Shown: positions 1 to 8,175 of the stretch, piece by piece
Numbering within the stretch: position 1 is the stretch's first letter
Layout: each line of letters opens with the position of its first letter
The notes under the pieces: generated by a model
What the model was told of the DNA's origin: nothing
Seen by the model: the letters and a program-made list of their open reading frames with translations, nothing else
Databases searched by the model: none
Made by a program: the position numbers and the translations under genes
NCBI GenBank assembly: GCA_016786585.1
Contig: JAEUUI010000030.1
Coordinates: forward strand, 434,001-498,000
Source: Cyclobacteriaceae bacterium
GTDB taxonomy: Bacteria; Bacteroidota; Bacteroidia; Cytophagales; Cyclobacteriaceae
Reading direction: 5' to 3'
DNA: 64,000 bases

Positions 1-489
1 CATGAGGATTTCATAGTTCACGCAGCTGCGGCAGCCTTTCCAGAACTCTTCATCGGTGGTAAGCTCGGAATACGTTACCGGCTCGTAACCCAGGTCGGAG
101 TTGATCTTCATCACGGCAAGACCTGTGGTGAGTCCGAAAATTTTCGCATGCGGATATTTCTCGCGCGACAGCGCAAAAATTCTGCGCTTGATTTCAGTCG
201 CCACTCCCGTTTTGCGGAATTGAGGCGACACAATGAGACCTGAGTTTGCCACATACTTATCGTGCTCCCAAGCTTCGATGTAGCAGAATCCAACCCACGT
301 ACCGTCTTGCGTAGTGGCAATAACTGCTTTGCCTTCCTCCATTTTCTGTTCGATGTAGGCGGGCGAGCGCTTGGCAATACCTGTTCCGCGCGCTTTTGCT
401 GATTCCTCCATCTCGGTGGTAATGGTTTCAGCGTAATGTTTGTCGGCCGGGGTCGCCAGCCGAACGATTAATTTAATATTGTTATCCAA
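1..489 (-). CDS. GNAT-family N-acetyltransferase, C-terminus beyond the left edge
   Basis: The frame reads leftward from about 489 to the edge of the window without a stop, giving 163 residues. The N-terminus (KLIVRLATPADKHYAE) and the central stretch (VSPQFRKTGVATEIKRR) have the layout of an acetyl-CoA-binding GNAT domain, with RKTGVA in the place of the usual R/Q-x-x-G-x-G/A loop. The visible end has FWKGCRSCVNYEIL, a Cys-rich tail that I recall from GNAT proteins encoded next to argininosuccinate synthase in Bacteroidota; an arginine-pathway role is therefore inference, since the neighbour lies outside the window. No ATG is available before the domain: an in-frame TAA lies at 505-507, so a TTG at 489 is the most likely start. 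The first ATG, at codon 27, would remove the first strand of the fold. Confidence 0.75.
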   Translation of the reverse strand, partial: MDNNIKLIVRLATPADKHYAETITTEMEESAKARGTGIAKRSPAYIEQKMEEGKAVIATTQDGTWVGFCYIEAWEHDKYVANSGLIVSPQFRKTGVATEIKRRIFALSREKYPHAKIFGLTTGLAVMKINSDLGYEPVTYSELTTDEEFWKGCRSCVNYEILM

Positions 490-880
490 TGTAGTATCTA
501 GTAATTAATCAAAATGAATGATCAAAAACAGTGCTAAAGCACAGAAAGCCGTAACATCCCTGATGTTACGTCTCATTCAACATGTGGGCTGGTGGTATCA
601 GATCCGCGCGAAGCGTGTCGGTCGGTTGCGCCTAATCACCTCGCAGGCGTGAAGATAGAACAGGTTTGTTCCTTTTGAGTGGTTAACAGCCTTGGCTGTT
701 CGTATAGTGGTGATTGAAGTTTTCAATTTCTGTCTTAGTGGTTAAGTGAAGTCAGATAAATGGCATTCAGTCTCCTGTTTGGTTTAACTTAATTATGCAA
801 AATTAAACGATAAAGTTCGGGAAATGATAACGTTCAACGCTAAGATTTTAAAAAATTTTTGTTTCCGTGGCTAACGTAAG
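490..880. other. 391-bp gap holding the leader of the acetyltransferase gene
   Basis: No convincing protein gene lies here. Both flanking genes read leftward, so this is the untranslated leader of the acetyltransferase gene plus the tail of the channel gene. On the - strand a TAATTTTG box (798-805) fits the Bacteroidota -7 element, but no TTG is found at the usual distance, so it is only suggestive. The 250 bases after it contain short stems, including a perfect 8-bp hairpin (551-569), consistent with a structured leader. Confidence 0.4.
505..576 (-). promoter_or_regulatory. possible leader peptide and attenuator-like hairpins
   Basis: On the - strand a 23-codon frame begins MRRNIRD (ATG at 574-576) and ends at a TAA at 505-507, just before the acetyltransferase start. 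Three of its first six codons are for arginine. The frame overlaps a perfect 8-bp stem (GTAACATC/GATGTTAC, 551-569, 3-base loop), followed by a small GTGC/GCAC stem (531-542) and a T-rich stretch (523-530). Arg codons next to terminator-like hairpins would suit ribosome-mediated attenuation of an arginine gene. No antiterminator was worked out and the second stem is weak, so this is a guess to be tested. Confidence 0.25.
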
Positions 881-1567
881 TTAGTGAGAGGGCTTTCGGA
901 AGCCGGGAAGTGCGAGCTTGTACTTCACAGCAAGCACGCGAATGATGATGATGAGTGTGCTCGATACAACAAGATTGATGTTGCGATCAACACCGAACTG
1001 AAAGTTGAGCAGCAGGTAAAAAACCGCCCCTGCGAGGCATGCAGTGGCATAAATTTCTTTTCGGAAGATAACGGGTGTTTCGTTGGCGAGCGTGTCGCGG
1101 ATCACGCCACCCATCACTGCGGTGAACATTCCCATGATGGCTGCGATCTCCGGACGAACGCCCAGGCTCAATGCTTTCTCCACTCCGAGAATAGTGAAGA
1201 AGGCAATACCAAGTGTGTCGAACAGGGAGAATGTGCGCTTGAGACGCAACAGCCTGGAGAAAAACACGAGTGCTATCAGGATGCCTGCCAGGATCGCGTA
1301 GAGGAAGTTGATGTCACCAATCCACACCAGCGGGTAACTACCGAGCGTGATGTCGCGCAGACTTCCGCCTCCGATCGCTGTCAGGAAACCGGTGAAGCCA
1401 GCCCCGAACCAGTCATGGTCACGGTCGTGAATCGCCATCGCTCCGGAGATGGCGAAAAAGAACGTTCCGAAAAGCTCAAAGAAATATTGAAGCTGCACGT
1501 CAGCAAGTTTCAGGAAAGATACGGTAATAATGTGAGTGAATCTGTCAGTTCGACTTCGCATGCCCAC
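881..1567 (-). CDS. TRIC/UPF0126-type trimeric intracellular cation channel family protein
   Basis: This is a polytopic inner-membrane protein of 228 residues. It contains the duplicated three-helix architecture of the UPF0126 (YicG/YadS-like) family. Each half carries a glycine-rich kink motif followed by Arg-Asp: GGGSLRD in the first half and MGGVIRD in the second. Family members studied elsewhere are homologues of TRIC potassium channels; the substrate of bacterial forms is not settled. The first dozen residues (MGMRSRTDRFTH) are not hydrophobic and may be an over-extension, with the domain itself starting near LQYFFELFGTFFFA. It lies 31 bases downstream of the PorP-like gene on the same strand and may be co-transcribed with it. 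Confidence 0.8.
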   Translation of the reverse strand: MGMRSRTDRFTHIITVSFLKLADVQLQYFFELFGTFFFAISGAMAIHDRDHDWFGAGFTGFLTAIGGGSLRDITLGSYPLVWIGDINFLYAILAGILIALVFFSRLLRLKRTFSLFDTLGIAFFTILGVEKALSLGVRPEIAAIMGMFTAVMGGVIRDTLANETPVIFRKEIYATACLAGAVFYLLLNFQFGVDRNINLVVSSTLIIIIRVLAVKYKLALPGFRKPSH

Positions 1568-1598
1568 CGGAAGGCTGGCTCAGCGTGGCATAAAAGAC

Positions 1599-2666
1599 TT
1601 AGAAGTCAGGACACGGAATCACCATCTTCGATTTCGGTGGCTTGCGCGGGTTGCGCGTCGGCCAGGTGTAGCTGAGGCTGAACTCATGAGCGCCTCCGCT
1701 CTTGGCTGTCAGCTTGGAGATGGTGTAATCGAAACTATAGCCGATGCTCAGCGCCTGCTTCTGCCCGATGCGGGTGAAGCCAAGCAACAGCACGATCGAT
1801 TCATTATTAACAAAGTCGTTCACCTTTTTGAAAGGCACTCCGCGATACCACATACCTAACACAAGCGGTTCGGCAGTATAATACAGACCGAGGTCCATCT
1901 GATCGAACTGGCCCTGATGACGATATTGAAATGCAGGCCCGATGCTTCGCTCCGCTTCACGTGCATAGATGCCACTGCCAACAGAGCCGGGCTTCATGAA
2001 ATATTTGAATCCTCCATGCACAGAAAGTTTCATTGGCAACGGACTGTCTTCATCAATCACCGACTGATTCGGCTGATTCAAATGGAAAGCTGCGATGCCG
2101 AGGTAAGCAACTTTAGTAAAGAACAGTCCGCCAAGCGAAAGATCAACGAACGTCTTGCTGAAGTTTGAGTTGAATGTTTCCCCCGAAGGGTTTGTAAACT
2201 GACCGGTTGCCGGATCGTACTGCGAGCCGAACGTGAGCTTGTCGAAGTTCATGCTTCGCCTGTAAATCGAAACTTGCGCACCCGGTCTGAACCCGAGCTT
2301 CTCGGTGATGTACATCTCGTATGAATACTGTAATCCCAGGTTCACCGACTGTAGACCGGCAAGTCCTTCAACATCGCGGTTAATGATAATTCCAACGGCA
2401 CTATTAATATCCTCCATATAATGATCGGCATAAACCGACATCGTGGTGAAGTTGCCATCAATCGAAGGCCATTGATTACGGTAGTTCAACCCTACACGGG
2501 TTTGATTAGTCGAGCCGGTAAAAGCGGGGTTAAGATAGAGCGGAGCAGCATAAAACTGCGAGAATTGCGGATCTTGGGCAGTTACCGCCCCATGCAGCAA
2601 CAGCATTAATAAGCCGGTAAACCACACACGTCTGTACATCAAACCGGGGTATTTTTTTAGCGCCAT
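1599..2666 (-). CDS. PorP/SprF family type IX secretion system outer-membrane protein
   Basis: The 355-residue product has a signal peptide ending near GAVTAQ and then the diagnostic N-terminus DPQFSQFYAAPLYLNPAFTG, followed by alternating beta strands typical of a small outer-membrane barrel. This is the PorP/SprF family. Members pair with type IX cargo that carries a type B C-terminal domain and help export or anchor it at the cell surface. The divergent neighbour 165 bases away is exactly such a cargo protein, which supports a dedicated pair. An alternative start at codon 10 (2639) would give a shorter signal peptide; I kept the longer frame because both ATGs are plausible. Confidence 0.9.
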   Translation of the reverse strand: MALKKYPGLMYRRVWFTGLLMLLLHGAVTAQDPQFSQFYAAPLYLNPAFTGSTNQTRVGLNYRNQWPSIDGNFTTMSVYADHYMEDINSAVGIIINRDVEGLAGLQSVNLGLQYSYEMYITEKLGFRPGAQVSIYRRSMNFDKLTFGSQYDPATGQFTNPSGETFNSNFSKTFVDLSLGGLFFTKVAYLGIAAFHLNQPNQSVIDEDSPLPMKLSVHGGFKYFMKPGSVGSGIYAREAERSIGPAFQYRHQGQFDQMDLGLYYTAEPLVLGMWYRGVPFKKVNDFVNNESIVLLLGFTRIGQKQALSIGYSFDYTISKLTAKSGGAHEFSLSYTWPTRNPRKPPKSKMVIPCPDF

Positions 2667-2830
2667 TAAAGCAAAGTAAAGCTATTCGTGAAATTTATAA
2701 AAACACGGCCCGTTTTTAAGCCGTGGCTTCCCGAATCTTAACGATATTTTTGGCCAAAATGTATACTTTCGTGATGGTCAGGCGTTTTATTACGAATCTT
2801 TTTTATTGTTGTTGAGCTAAGTTCACAGGC

Positions 2831-5800
2831 ATGAGTAATTCTTCAATGTTGCGTTGGATCGTGTTGTTTCTTTGCCTGTTAGCCGCAGCAGACGGCTTTT
2901 CGCAGCAAAACTATTCACGGTACAATTGGTATTTTGGTAACACAAACCGGGGGATACGATTCAGCCGCTCAACTGCGCAGCCTTCCCTGGTTAACAACAA
3001 GGCAATTCCTTTCGGAACTGGCGGAAGCGCTGTAGCAACCAACCCGATTAATGGCGACCTCCTTTTCTATACAGACGGATCACGCGTGTTCGACATCACG
3101 CACACCCAAATGCCAAATGGTGGCGGACTAACGGTTCAGGCGAATGCCAATCAGCCCGTTGCGATAAGCCCGAAGCCGGGTTCACCAACTCAATATTATG
3201 TGTTTACCAATACGGCCTCTTTTACAACCGGGGGAACTATTCGGGTTACCACGGTAGATATGGCCGCATCGGGTAACGAGATCTTCCCGGAACCGAAAAT
3301 CGGAAACGTAACTACAAAAAATCAGGCAACAGGTTTGGCAGGCAGGTCAGAAGCCATGATCACCGTACCGCATGCCAATGGAACAAACTTCTGGCTGATC
3401 ACACATGAAAACGGACAGGATAATTTCACTGCTACGTTAATCGATGCGTCCGGTACGTTTGCAACTTCAACCTTGTCCTCTAACGTTACGGGCTTCCCGA
3501 TGTCAGCCGCGAACTTCTCGTACCATGCCGCCACCGGAAAACTTGCGGTGTCACCACAAACTGACAATCGCAATGTGGCCATTCTTAACTTTGATAACAC
3601 AACCGGTGCCATCACACTCGACCGGCTTGTGCTTAACTCGGGTGTTAACAGCACAACGCCTCAGGCAATATATGATACCGAATGGAGCCCAAGCGGACGA
3701 TTCCTTTATATCTCCGTTCATGGCGAGCCGGGAGTAACAGCAAATGTGTTTCAGTTTGATATGACCGCTCCCGCGGGAACATCGCTTGTTTCGGTATTGG
3801 ATATTCCGGTTGACAAAAGTTATGGATTACTGATCGCGCCTGACACATCCATTTATCATTTATACCAGGCAACTCCGGGCGGATCATTTTTGCTCGGTCG
3901 TCTGACAGATCTTGATTCGGTAGGCGTAGCGGTTACCCATACACCTGATGCGTTTGGTGGGGCAATTAATTTTAACGGCCGGCAGTTTCCGGAATTCCTC
4001 CCGCGCGCGAACAACAATCTGGTAGTGAGTTTCACTTCAAAAGGAACGTGTTCAAACTCACCTGTATCATTCTTCCCGACTGTATCTCCTGCCGCGGATA
4101 GCCTGGTATGGGATTTTGGTGACGGAAATACGTCAAGCGAATGGAGCCCGGTGCACTCCTATAATAATGGAGGTGCATTTAACGTCTCGGTCACGGCCTT
4201 TCTCAATGGCCAGTCTGCTATTGGCAATGGTGCAGTAAACCTCACCAACTTTACGCTTCAACTAACCATGACGCAGGATACCACGGCCTGTAAGTGCGAG
4301 TTCCCTCCTCCAGTTGGTCAATCATGTAACGGTGGACCATTTAAGGTTACGGTAAAGACTCAGGGCGGAACAGCTCCTCTTACGTTTACATGGTCAAATG
4401 GCGATACGGGTGCTACGCTTACACCTGATTCCGCTGGCTATTACTATGTTGTTGTTACCGATGCAACAGGATGCTCAACCTATGCCGGGGTAAACATCCG
4501 CGAATACGATGCGGTTGACCAGCGAGCCAACATCTGGTACTTCGGACAAAACGCAGGCATTGATTTTAATAAACAGCCACCGGTGCCGATAAGCGGTCCG
4601 CTCAATACACCGGAAGGTTGTTCGGTTATTTGCGATCGGAACGGTGAAGTAATCTTCTCGACCGATGGTCTCCGTGTGTACGACAAAAATGATATTGAAA
4701 TAACCACTACGCTTGTCGGTGGGGTACCTACGCCCATTCCAATTCCACCGGGTATTGGTGGTGAACCGGGATCAACACAATCTGCACTGATCATGCCCGT
4801 GGCCGGAGATGAAACAATCTTCTACATCTTCACTACGCAACAGGTACACGGGTCAAATACGTACGAGCTTCGCTATTCATTATATGATTTAAAACTTAAT
4901 GGTGGCAATGGCGGATTGGTTGAATACAATAAACTTCTCTTCACGCGAAGCACGGAGCGTATCACCGGTAACGGTCAATGGATGATTGCTCACGAGTACG
5001 GAAACAATTCATTCCGCGCGTATCCAGTCTCAACCACAGGGATCGGGAACCCCGTGATCTCAAGTCTTGGTTCTGATCACTTATTAACCGAAGAACTCAA
5101 CGGTCAGGGTTATATGGAACTCACAGGCAATTTGCTGGCCGTTGCGCTTTCAACATCGCCCACCAATAATGCGCTGGAGATATTTGACTTTGTAGATACA
5201 ACCGGTGTCGTTACGAATTTCCGGAGACTTGATTTAAATACTACGTCTGGTCAGGTTTATGGTGTTGAGATTTCCGGAAACAAAATTCTGACGACAATCA
5301 AAGGCACTCCGAATTCATTCCTTCGCGAAGCATACATCGACTTCCAGAATAATCCTGTGTTGATTACGCCCGGGCCGGCCTCCGGACCGATCGCTGCTGA
5401 GCTCGGTGCCATTCAACGCGGACCGGACGGAACAATTTATGTAGCCGTAAATGGAGCCAGCGCGCTTGCCACAGTTAACTTCAATCCGGATACGCTACAG
5501 TTATCCGGACTGGCTCTGGGTGCTTTCCCGCTCGCAGGCGGAACGCAAAGCAAACTCGGTCTTCCTAACTTTGTTCAGCAGATTTTTAACGGAACACCTG
5601 AACCATCGATGACTATCACCGCATTTTGCGGAGGAACGCCAACCATTTTTCAGGGCGTAGGTACTGACCAGATTGATAAATTCCTCTGGACGTTTGGTGA
5701 TGGCTTTACTGCCGATTCAGCAAACGTAGAACATACGTATCCGATTCCCCCACCCGGCACCACGCAAGATTATAACGTAACATTACGAATTACCAACCGA

Positions 5801-8113
5801 TGCGGACTTGATACACTGTTGACTCAGACCATTACAATTTCAGGTCCGCCACCAAACCCTACATTCCTGCCACCGGGTCAGCAACCGGTAGTTTGTAATG
5901 GGCCACTTACGTTACAGGCACTGCCTGCTAATGATCCAACATTAACGTATCTCTGGTCGACTGGTGAAACTACGTTCACAATCAATGTTAACCGGCCGCA
6001 GATTATTTCATTAACGATTACCAACGCAGCAGGCTGTACGTCCAATCGGGATTTGCTGATCGCGGATAACCGGCCGGTGGTCGACCTTGGCCCTGACAGG
6101 AACATTTGCCAGAATACTCCGGTGTCTCCTTTGAATGCACAAAATCCGGGAAGCACGTATGCCTGGGCAATCAATGAAGTTCCTTCAGGAACCGCGCAAA
6201 CACAGTCAGTAAGCACAGCGACAACCGGGGCATTTGAATACCGCGTTCAGGTTACTGATCCGGTTACAACCTGTACGGTAAAAGATTCGGTTGTATTTAC
6301 CATCAACGGCTCACCTGCTTTTACAGCTGTTCCTAATTCTATTGTTTGCGGAACAACAACTGGTCAGATTCAACTTACCATTACCGGACCTGCTGGCGGA
6401 ACATTCACCTATTCGGTTGACGGCTTAACATCCGGCATCAGCCGGTCGAACATTGATCAGACAACAGGCCCTGTTGTACCATCACCAATTACCGGCCTTG
6501 TAGTAGACACGTATGTTATCCAGGTATCTGATCAGATATCCGGTTGCTCGACAACCAGCAGCGTGGGCATTAACGCTACATCACTTACCATCACTAATCT
6601 TGTCGCACAAACACCAACATGCGATCCGGTTGCACTTGAGTTTGACGCCTCGGTTGCGTCCGGAACCTATCGGGTGATCAATTCTGCAACCGGTGCAGTG
6701 GTTGTGCCGGTTACAGCGTTTGCGAGCACGCATGTTATTACGCCTCCCGTTCCGGTGCCCGGCAATTATATTGTTGAGATCAGGCAGGGTGCCTGCGTAA
6801 GTACAGCACCGATCTCGGTTGTCTCCGATCCGAAAGTAACGGTAATGCTTACGGCTGACCCTTGCGTGAATCCTGTTACGTTAACTGAAACAAGCGCGCC
6901 TCCGGGATCATTCTACAGCTGGAGCGGACCGGGTATTGTAAACGTAAACAGTGCAACAACAACTGCCAATGCCCCGCAAGGCATGCAAACATTCAGTGTA
7001 ACCGTTACAAGTCCTGGCCTCTGCCCGACCACACAAAGCATTGACATAAATGTGAATAACAATGTAACGGTCGATTTCACGCAAAGCGATCCGTGTACCG
7101 ATAACGTTACATTGACTGCTACAACTGCGCCTCCGGGCAGCTACACATATCGCTGGTACCGCAATGGTATTGCGATCACGGGTGGTGGCGGACAAACGAT
7201 TCAGGCCACGCTGGCTGACAACGGTATTGATTATCGCGTGGAGGTTGTTAACACAATTTCAGGTTGTGTGTTTACATCAGCCACTAAACCTGTGAATGTA
7301 TTCGGAACAATTGATGTATTCATCGATCCGATTTCACCATGCGAAGGTGATGTATTCAACATTCAGGCGATTGTTCAGCCAACCGGGTTGACGGGCGTAA
7401 CGTATCAATGGTTCCTGGATGGCAACGTAATTGCCGGACAAACAGGCGCTACCCTCACCGGCCAAACCGAAGAAGGCACATACAGCGTAATTGCGACAAG
7501 CGCCAGTGGTTGCCCTACGGAAGAAGTTTCAGGCGAGATTCGTTTTGTCGATAGTCCGGAAGGAAACCTGCCGGCCAAGCGTTTCATCTGTAATCGCCCG
7601 GGTAACCGTGATTGTTCAAACCCTGAACCGAATACCTGTACATTCCAGCTCGAAGCAGGCGATGGAATCTCGTGGCAGTGGTTTAAAGATGGAACAGCCC
7701 TTGCCGGTCAAACCAACCAAACGCTTACCATTACCGAGCCGGGACTATATTCTGTGGAGATTGTTAATTCGTTCGAGTGTTTAACCATCGATCAAACGCT
7801 GGTAGTTGAACAATGTCAGCCGTTGATTGATGTGCCGAACGCGTTCCGTCCGGGAAGTGGTGTGGAGATCAACAAAACATTCTCGGTATTCCCGACCTTC
7901 GTATCGGAAAAAGGCTTCCAGATTTTTATCTACAACCGCTGGGGTGAAATGGTGTATCAGTCGGCCGACCTGAACTTCAAATGGAACGGTACCTACAAAG
8001 GCAACGGAACGTTGTTACCGGGCGGAACTTATACCTATGTAATTAAATTCTTCGGTGACCTGACCACCGCAGGCGAGCAGGAAATCCGCGGCAGCGTGAT
8101 GTTGCTGAGATAA
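2831..8113 (+). CDS. Giant secreted type IX cargo protein with PKD domains and type B C-terminal domain
   Basis: The 1760-residue product has a cleavable signal peptide (ending near ADGFSQQ). A propeller-like block begins with NWYFGNTNRGIRF and is followed by a PKD domain (VWDFGDG, about residue 426). A second copy of the propeller-like block (IWYFGQNAGIDF, from about 565) is followed by a second PKD domain (WTFGDGF, about 952). A long run of immunoglobulin-like, Thr/Pro-rich, Cys-containing segments fills residues 1000-1660. The last 90 residues (NAFRPGSG, IYNRWGEMVYQS, LPGGTYTYVI) match the gliding-associated CHU_C (type B) sorting domain recognised by the type IX secretion system. The protein should be surface-exposed or released; adhesion or polymer binding is inferred. 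It is transcribed divergently from the PorP/SprF gene. Confidence 0.9.
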   Translation: MSNSSMLRWIVLFLCLLAAADGFSQQNYSRYNWYFGNTNRGIRFSRSTAQPSLVNNKAIPFGTGGSAVATNPINGDLLFYTDGSRVFDITHTQMPNGGGLTVQANANQPVAISPKPGSPTQYYVFTNTASFTTGGTIRVTTVDMAASGNEIFPEPKIGNVTTKNQATGLAGRSEAMITVPHANGTNFWLITHENGQDNFTATLIDASGTFATSTLSSNVTGFPMSAANFSYHAATGKLAVSPQTDNRNVAILNFDNTTGAITLDRLVLNSGVNSTTPQAIYDTEWSPSGRFLYISVHGEPGVTANVFQFDMTAPAGTSLVSVLDIPVDKSYGLLIAPDTSIYHLYQATPGGSFLLGRLTDLDSVGVAVTHTPDAFGGAINFNGRQFPEFLPRANNNLVVSFTSKGTCSNSPVSFFPTVSPAADSLVWDFGDGNTSSEWSPVHSYNNGGAFNVSVTAFLNGQSAIGNGAVNLTNFTLQLTMTQDTTACKCEFPPPVGQSCNGGPFKVTVKTQGGTAPLTFTWSNGDTGATLTPDSAGYYYVVVTDATGCSTYAGVNIREYDAVDQRANIWYFGQNAGIDFNKQPPVPISGPLNTPEGCSVICDRNGEVIFSTDGLRVYDKNDIEITTTLVGGVPTPIPIPPGIGGEPGSTQSALIMPVAGDETIFYIFTTQQVHGSNTYELRYSLYDLKLNGGNGGLVEYNKLLFTRSTERITGNGQWMIAHEYGNNSFRAYPVSTTGIGNPVISSLGSDHLLTEELNGQGYMELTGNLLAVALSTSPTNNALEIFDFVDTTGVVTNFRRLDLNTTSGQVYGVEISGNKILTTIKGTPNSFLREAYIDFQNNPVLITPGPASGPIAAELGAIQRGPDGTIYVAVNGASALATVNFNPDTLQLSGLALGAFPLAGGTQSKLGLPNFVQQIFNGTPEPSMTITAFCGGTPTIFQGVGTDQIDKFLWTFGDGFTADSANVEHTYPIPPPGTTQDYNVTLRITNRCGLDTLLTQTITISGPPPNPTFLPPGQQPVVCNGPLTLQALPANDPTLTYLWSTGETTFTINVNRPQIISLTITNAAGCTSNRDLLIADNRPVVDLGPDRNICQNTPVSPLNAQNPGSTYAWAINEVPSGTAQTQSVSTATTGAFEYRVQVTDPVTTCTVKDSVVFTINGSPAFTAVPNSIVCGTTTGQIQLTITGPAGGTFTYSVDGLTSGISRSNIDQTTGPVVPSPITGLVVDTYVIQVSDQISGCSTTSSVGINATSLTITNLVAQTPTCDPVALEFDASVASGTYRVINSATGAVVVPVTAFASTHVITPPVPVPGNYIVEIRQGACVSTAPISVVSDPKVTVMLTADPCVNPVTLTETSAPPGSFYSWSGPGIVNVNSATTTANAPQGMQTFSVTVTSPGLCPTTQSIDINVNNNVTVDFTQSDPCTDNVTLTATTAPPGSYTYRWYRNGIAITGGGGQTIQATLADNGIDYRVEVVNTISGCVFTSATKPVNVFGTIDVFIDPISPCEGDVFNIQAIVQPTGLTGVTYQWFLDGNVIAGQTGATLTGQTEEGTYSVIATSASGCPTEEVSGEIRFVDSPEGNLPAKRFICNRPGNRDCSNPEPNTCTFQLEAGDGISWQWFKDGTALAGQTNQTLTITEPGLYSVEIVNSFECLTIDQTLVVEQCQPLIDVPNAFRPGSGVEINKTFSVFPTFVSEKGFQIFIYNRWGEMVYQSADLNFKWNGTYKGNGTLLPGGTYTYVIKFFGDLTTAGEQEIRGSVMLLR

Positions 8114-8175
8114 TTGGGATAATTCCCATTGTTGAAGAACAATTGATTTCGTTACTTGGGTGCTTACTCAGGTTT

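Noticed and set aside
111-377. An 88-codon - strand open frame over the acetyltransferase gene
   Set aside because: It lies in a different frame of the same strand, is rich in Arg/Ser/Lys with no domain pattern, and the GNAT frame explains the region.
490-880. SAM, cobalamin or other known riboswitch before the GNAT gene
   Set aside because: None of the conserved core words of those classes could be found by eye; a generic structured leader is all that can be said.
884-1675. A 263-codon + strand frame over the TRIC channel gene
   Set aside because: It is the antisense shadow of a clear membrane-protein gene; the product is Cys/His/Glu-rich low-complexity sequence.
8114-8175. Terminator between the giant cargo gene and the hexosaminidase gene
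   Set aside because: A short TGGGA/TCCCA stem exists but it has no T-run, so it is not called.
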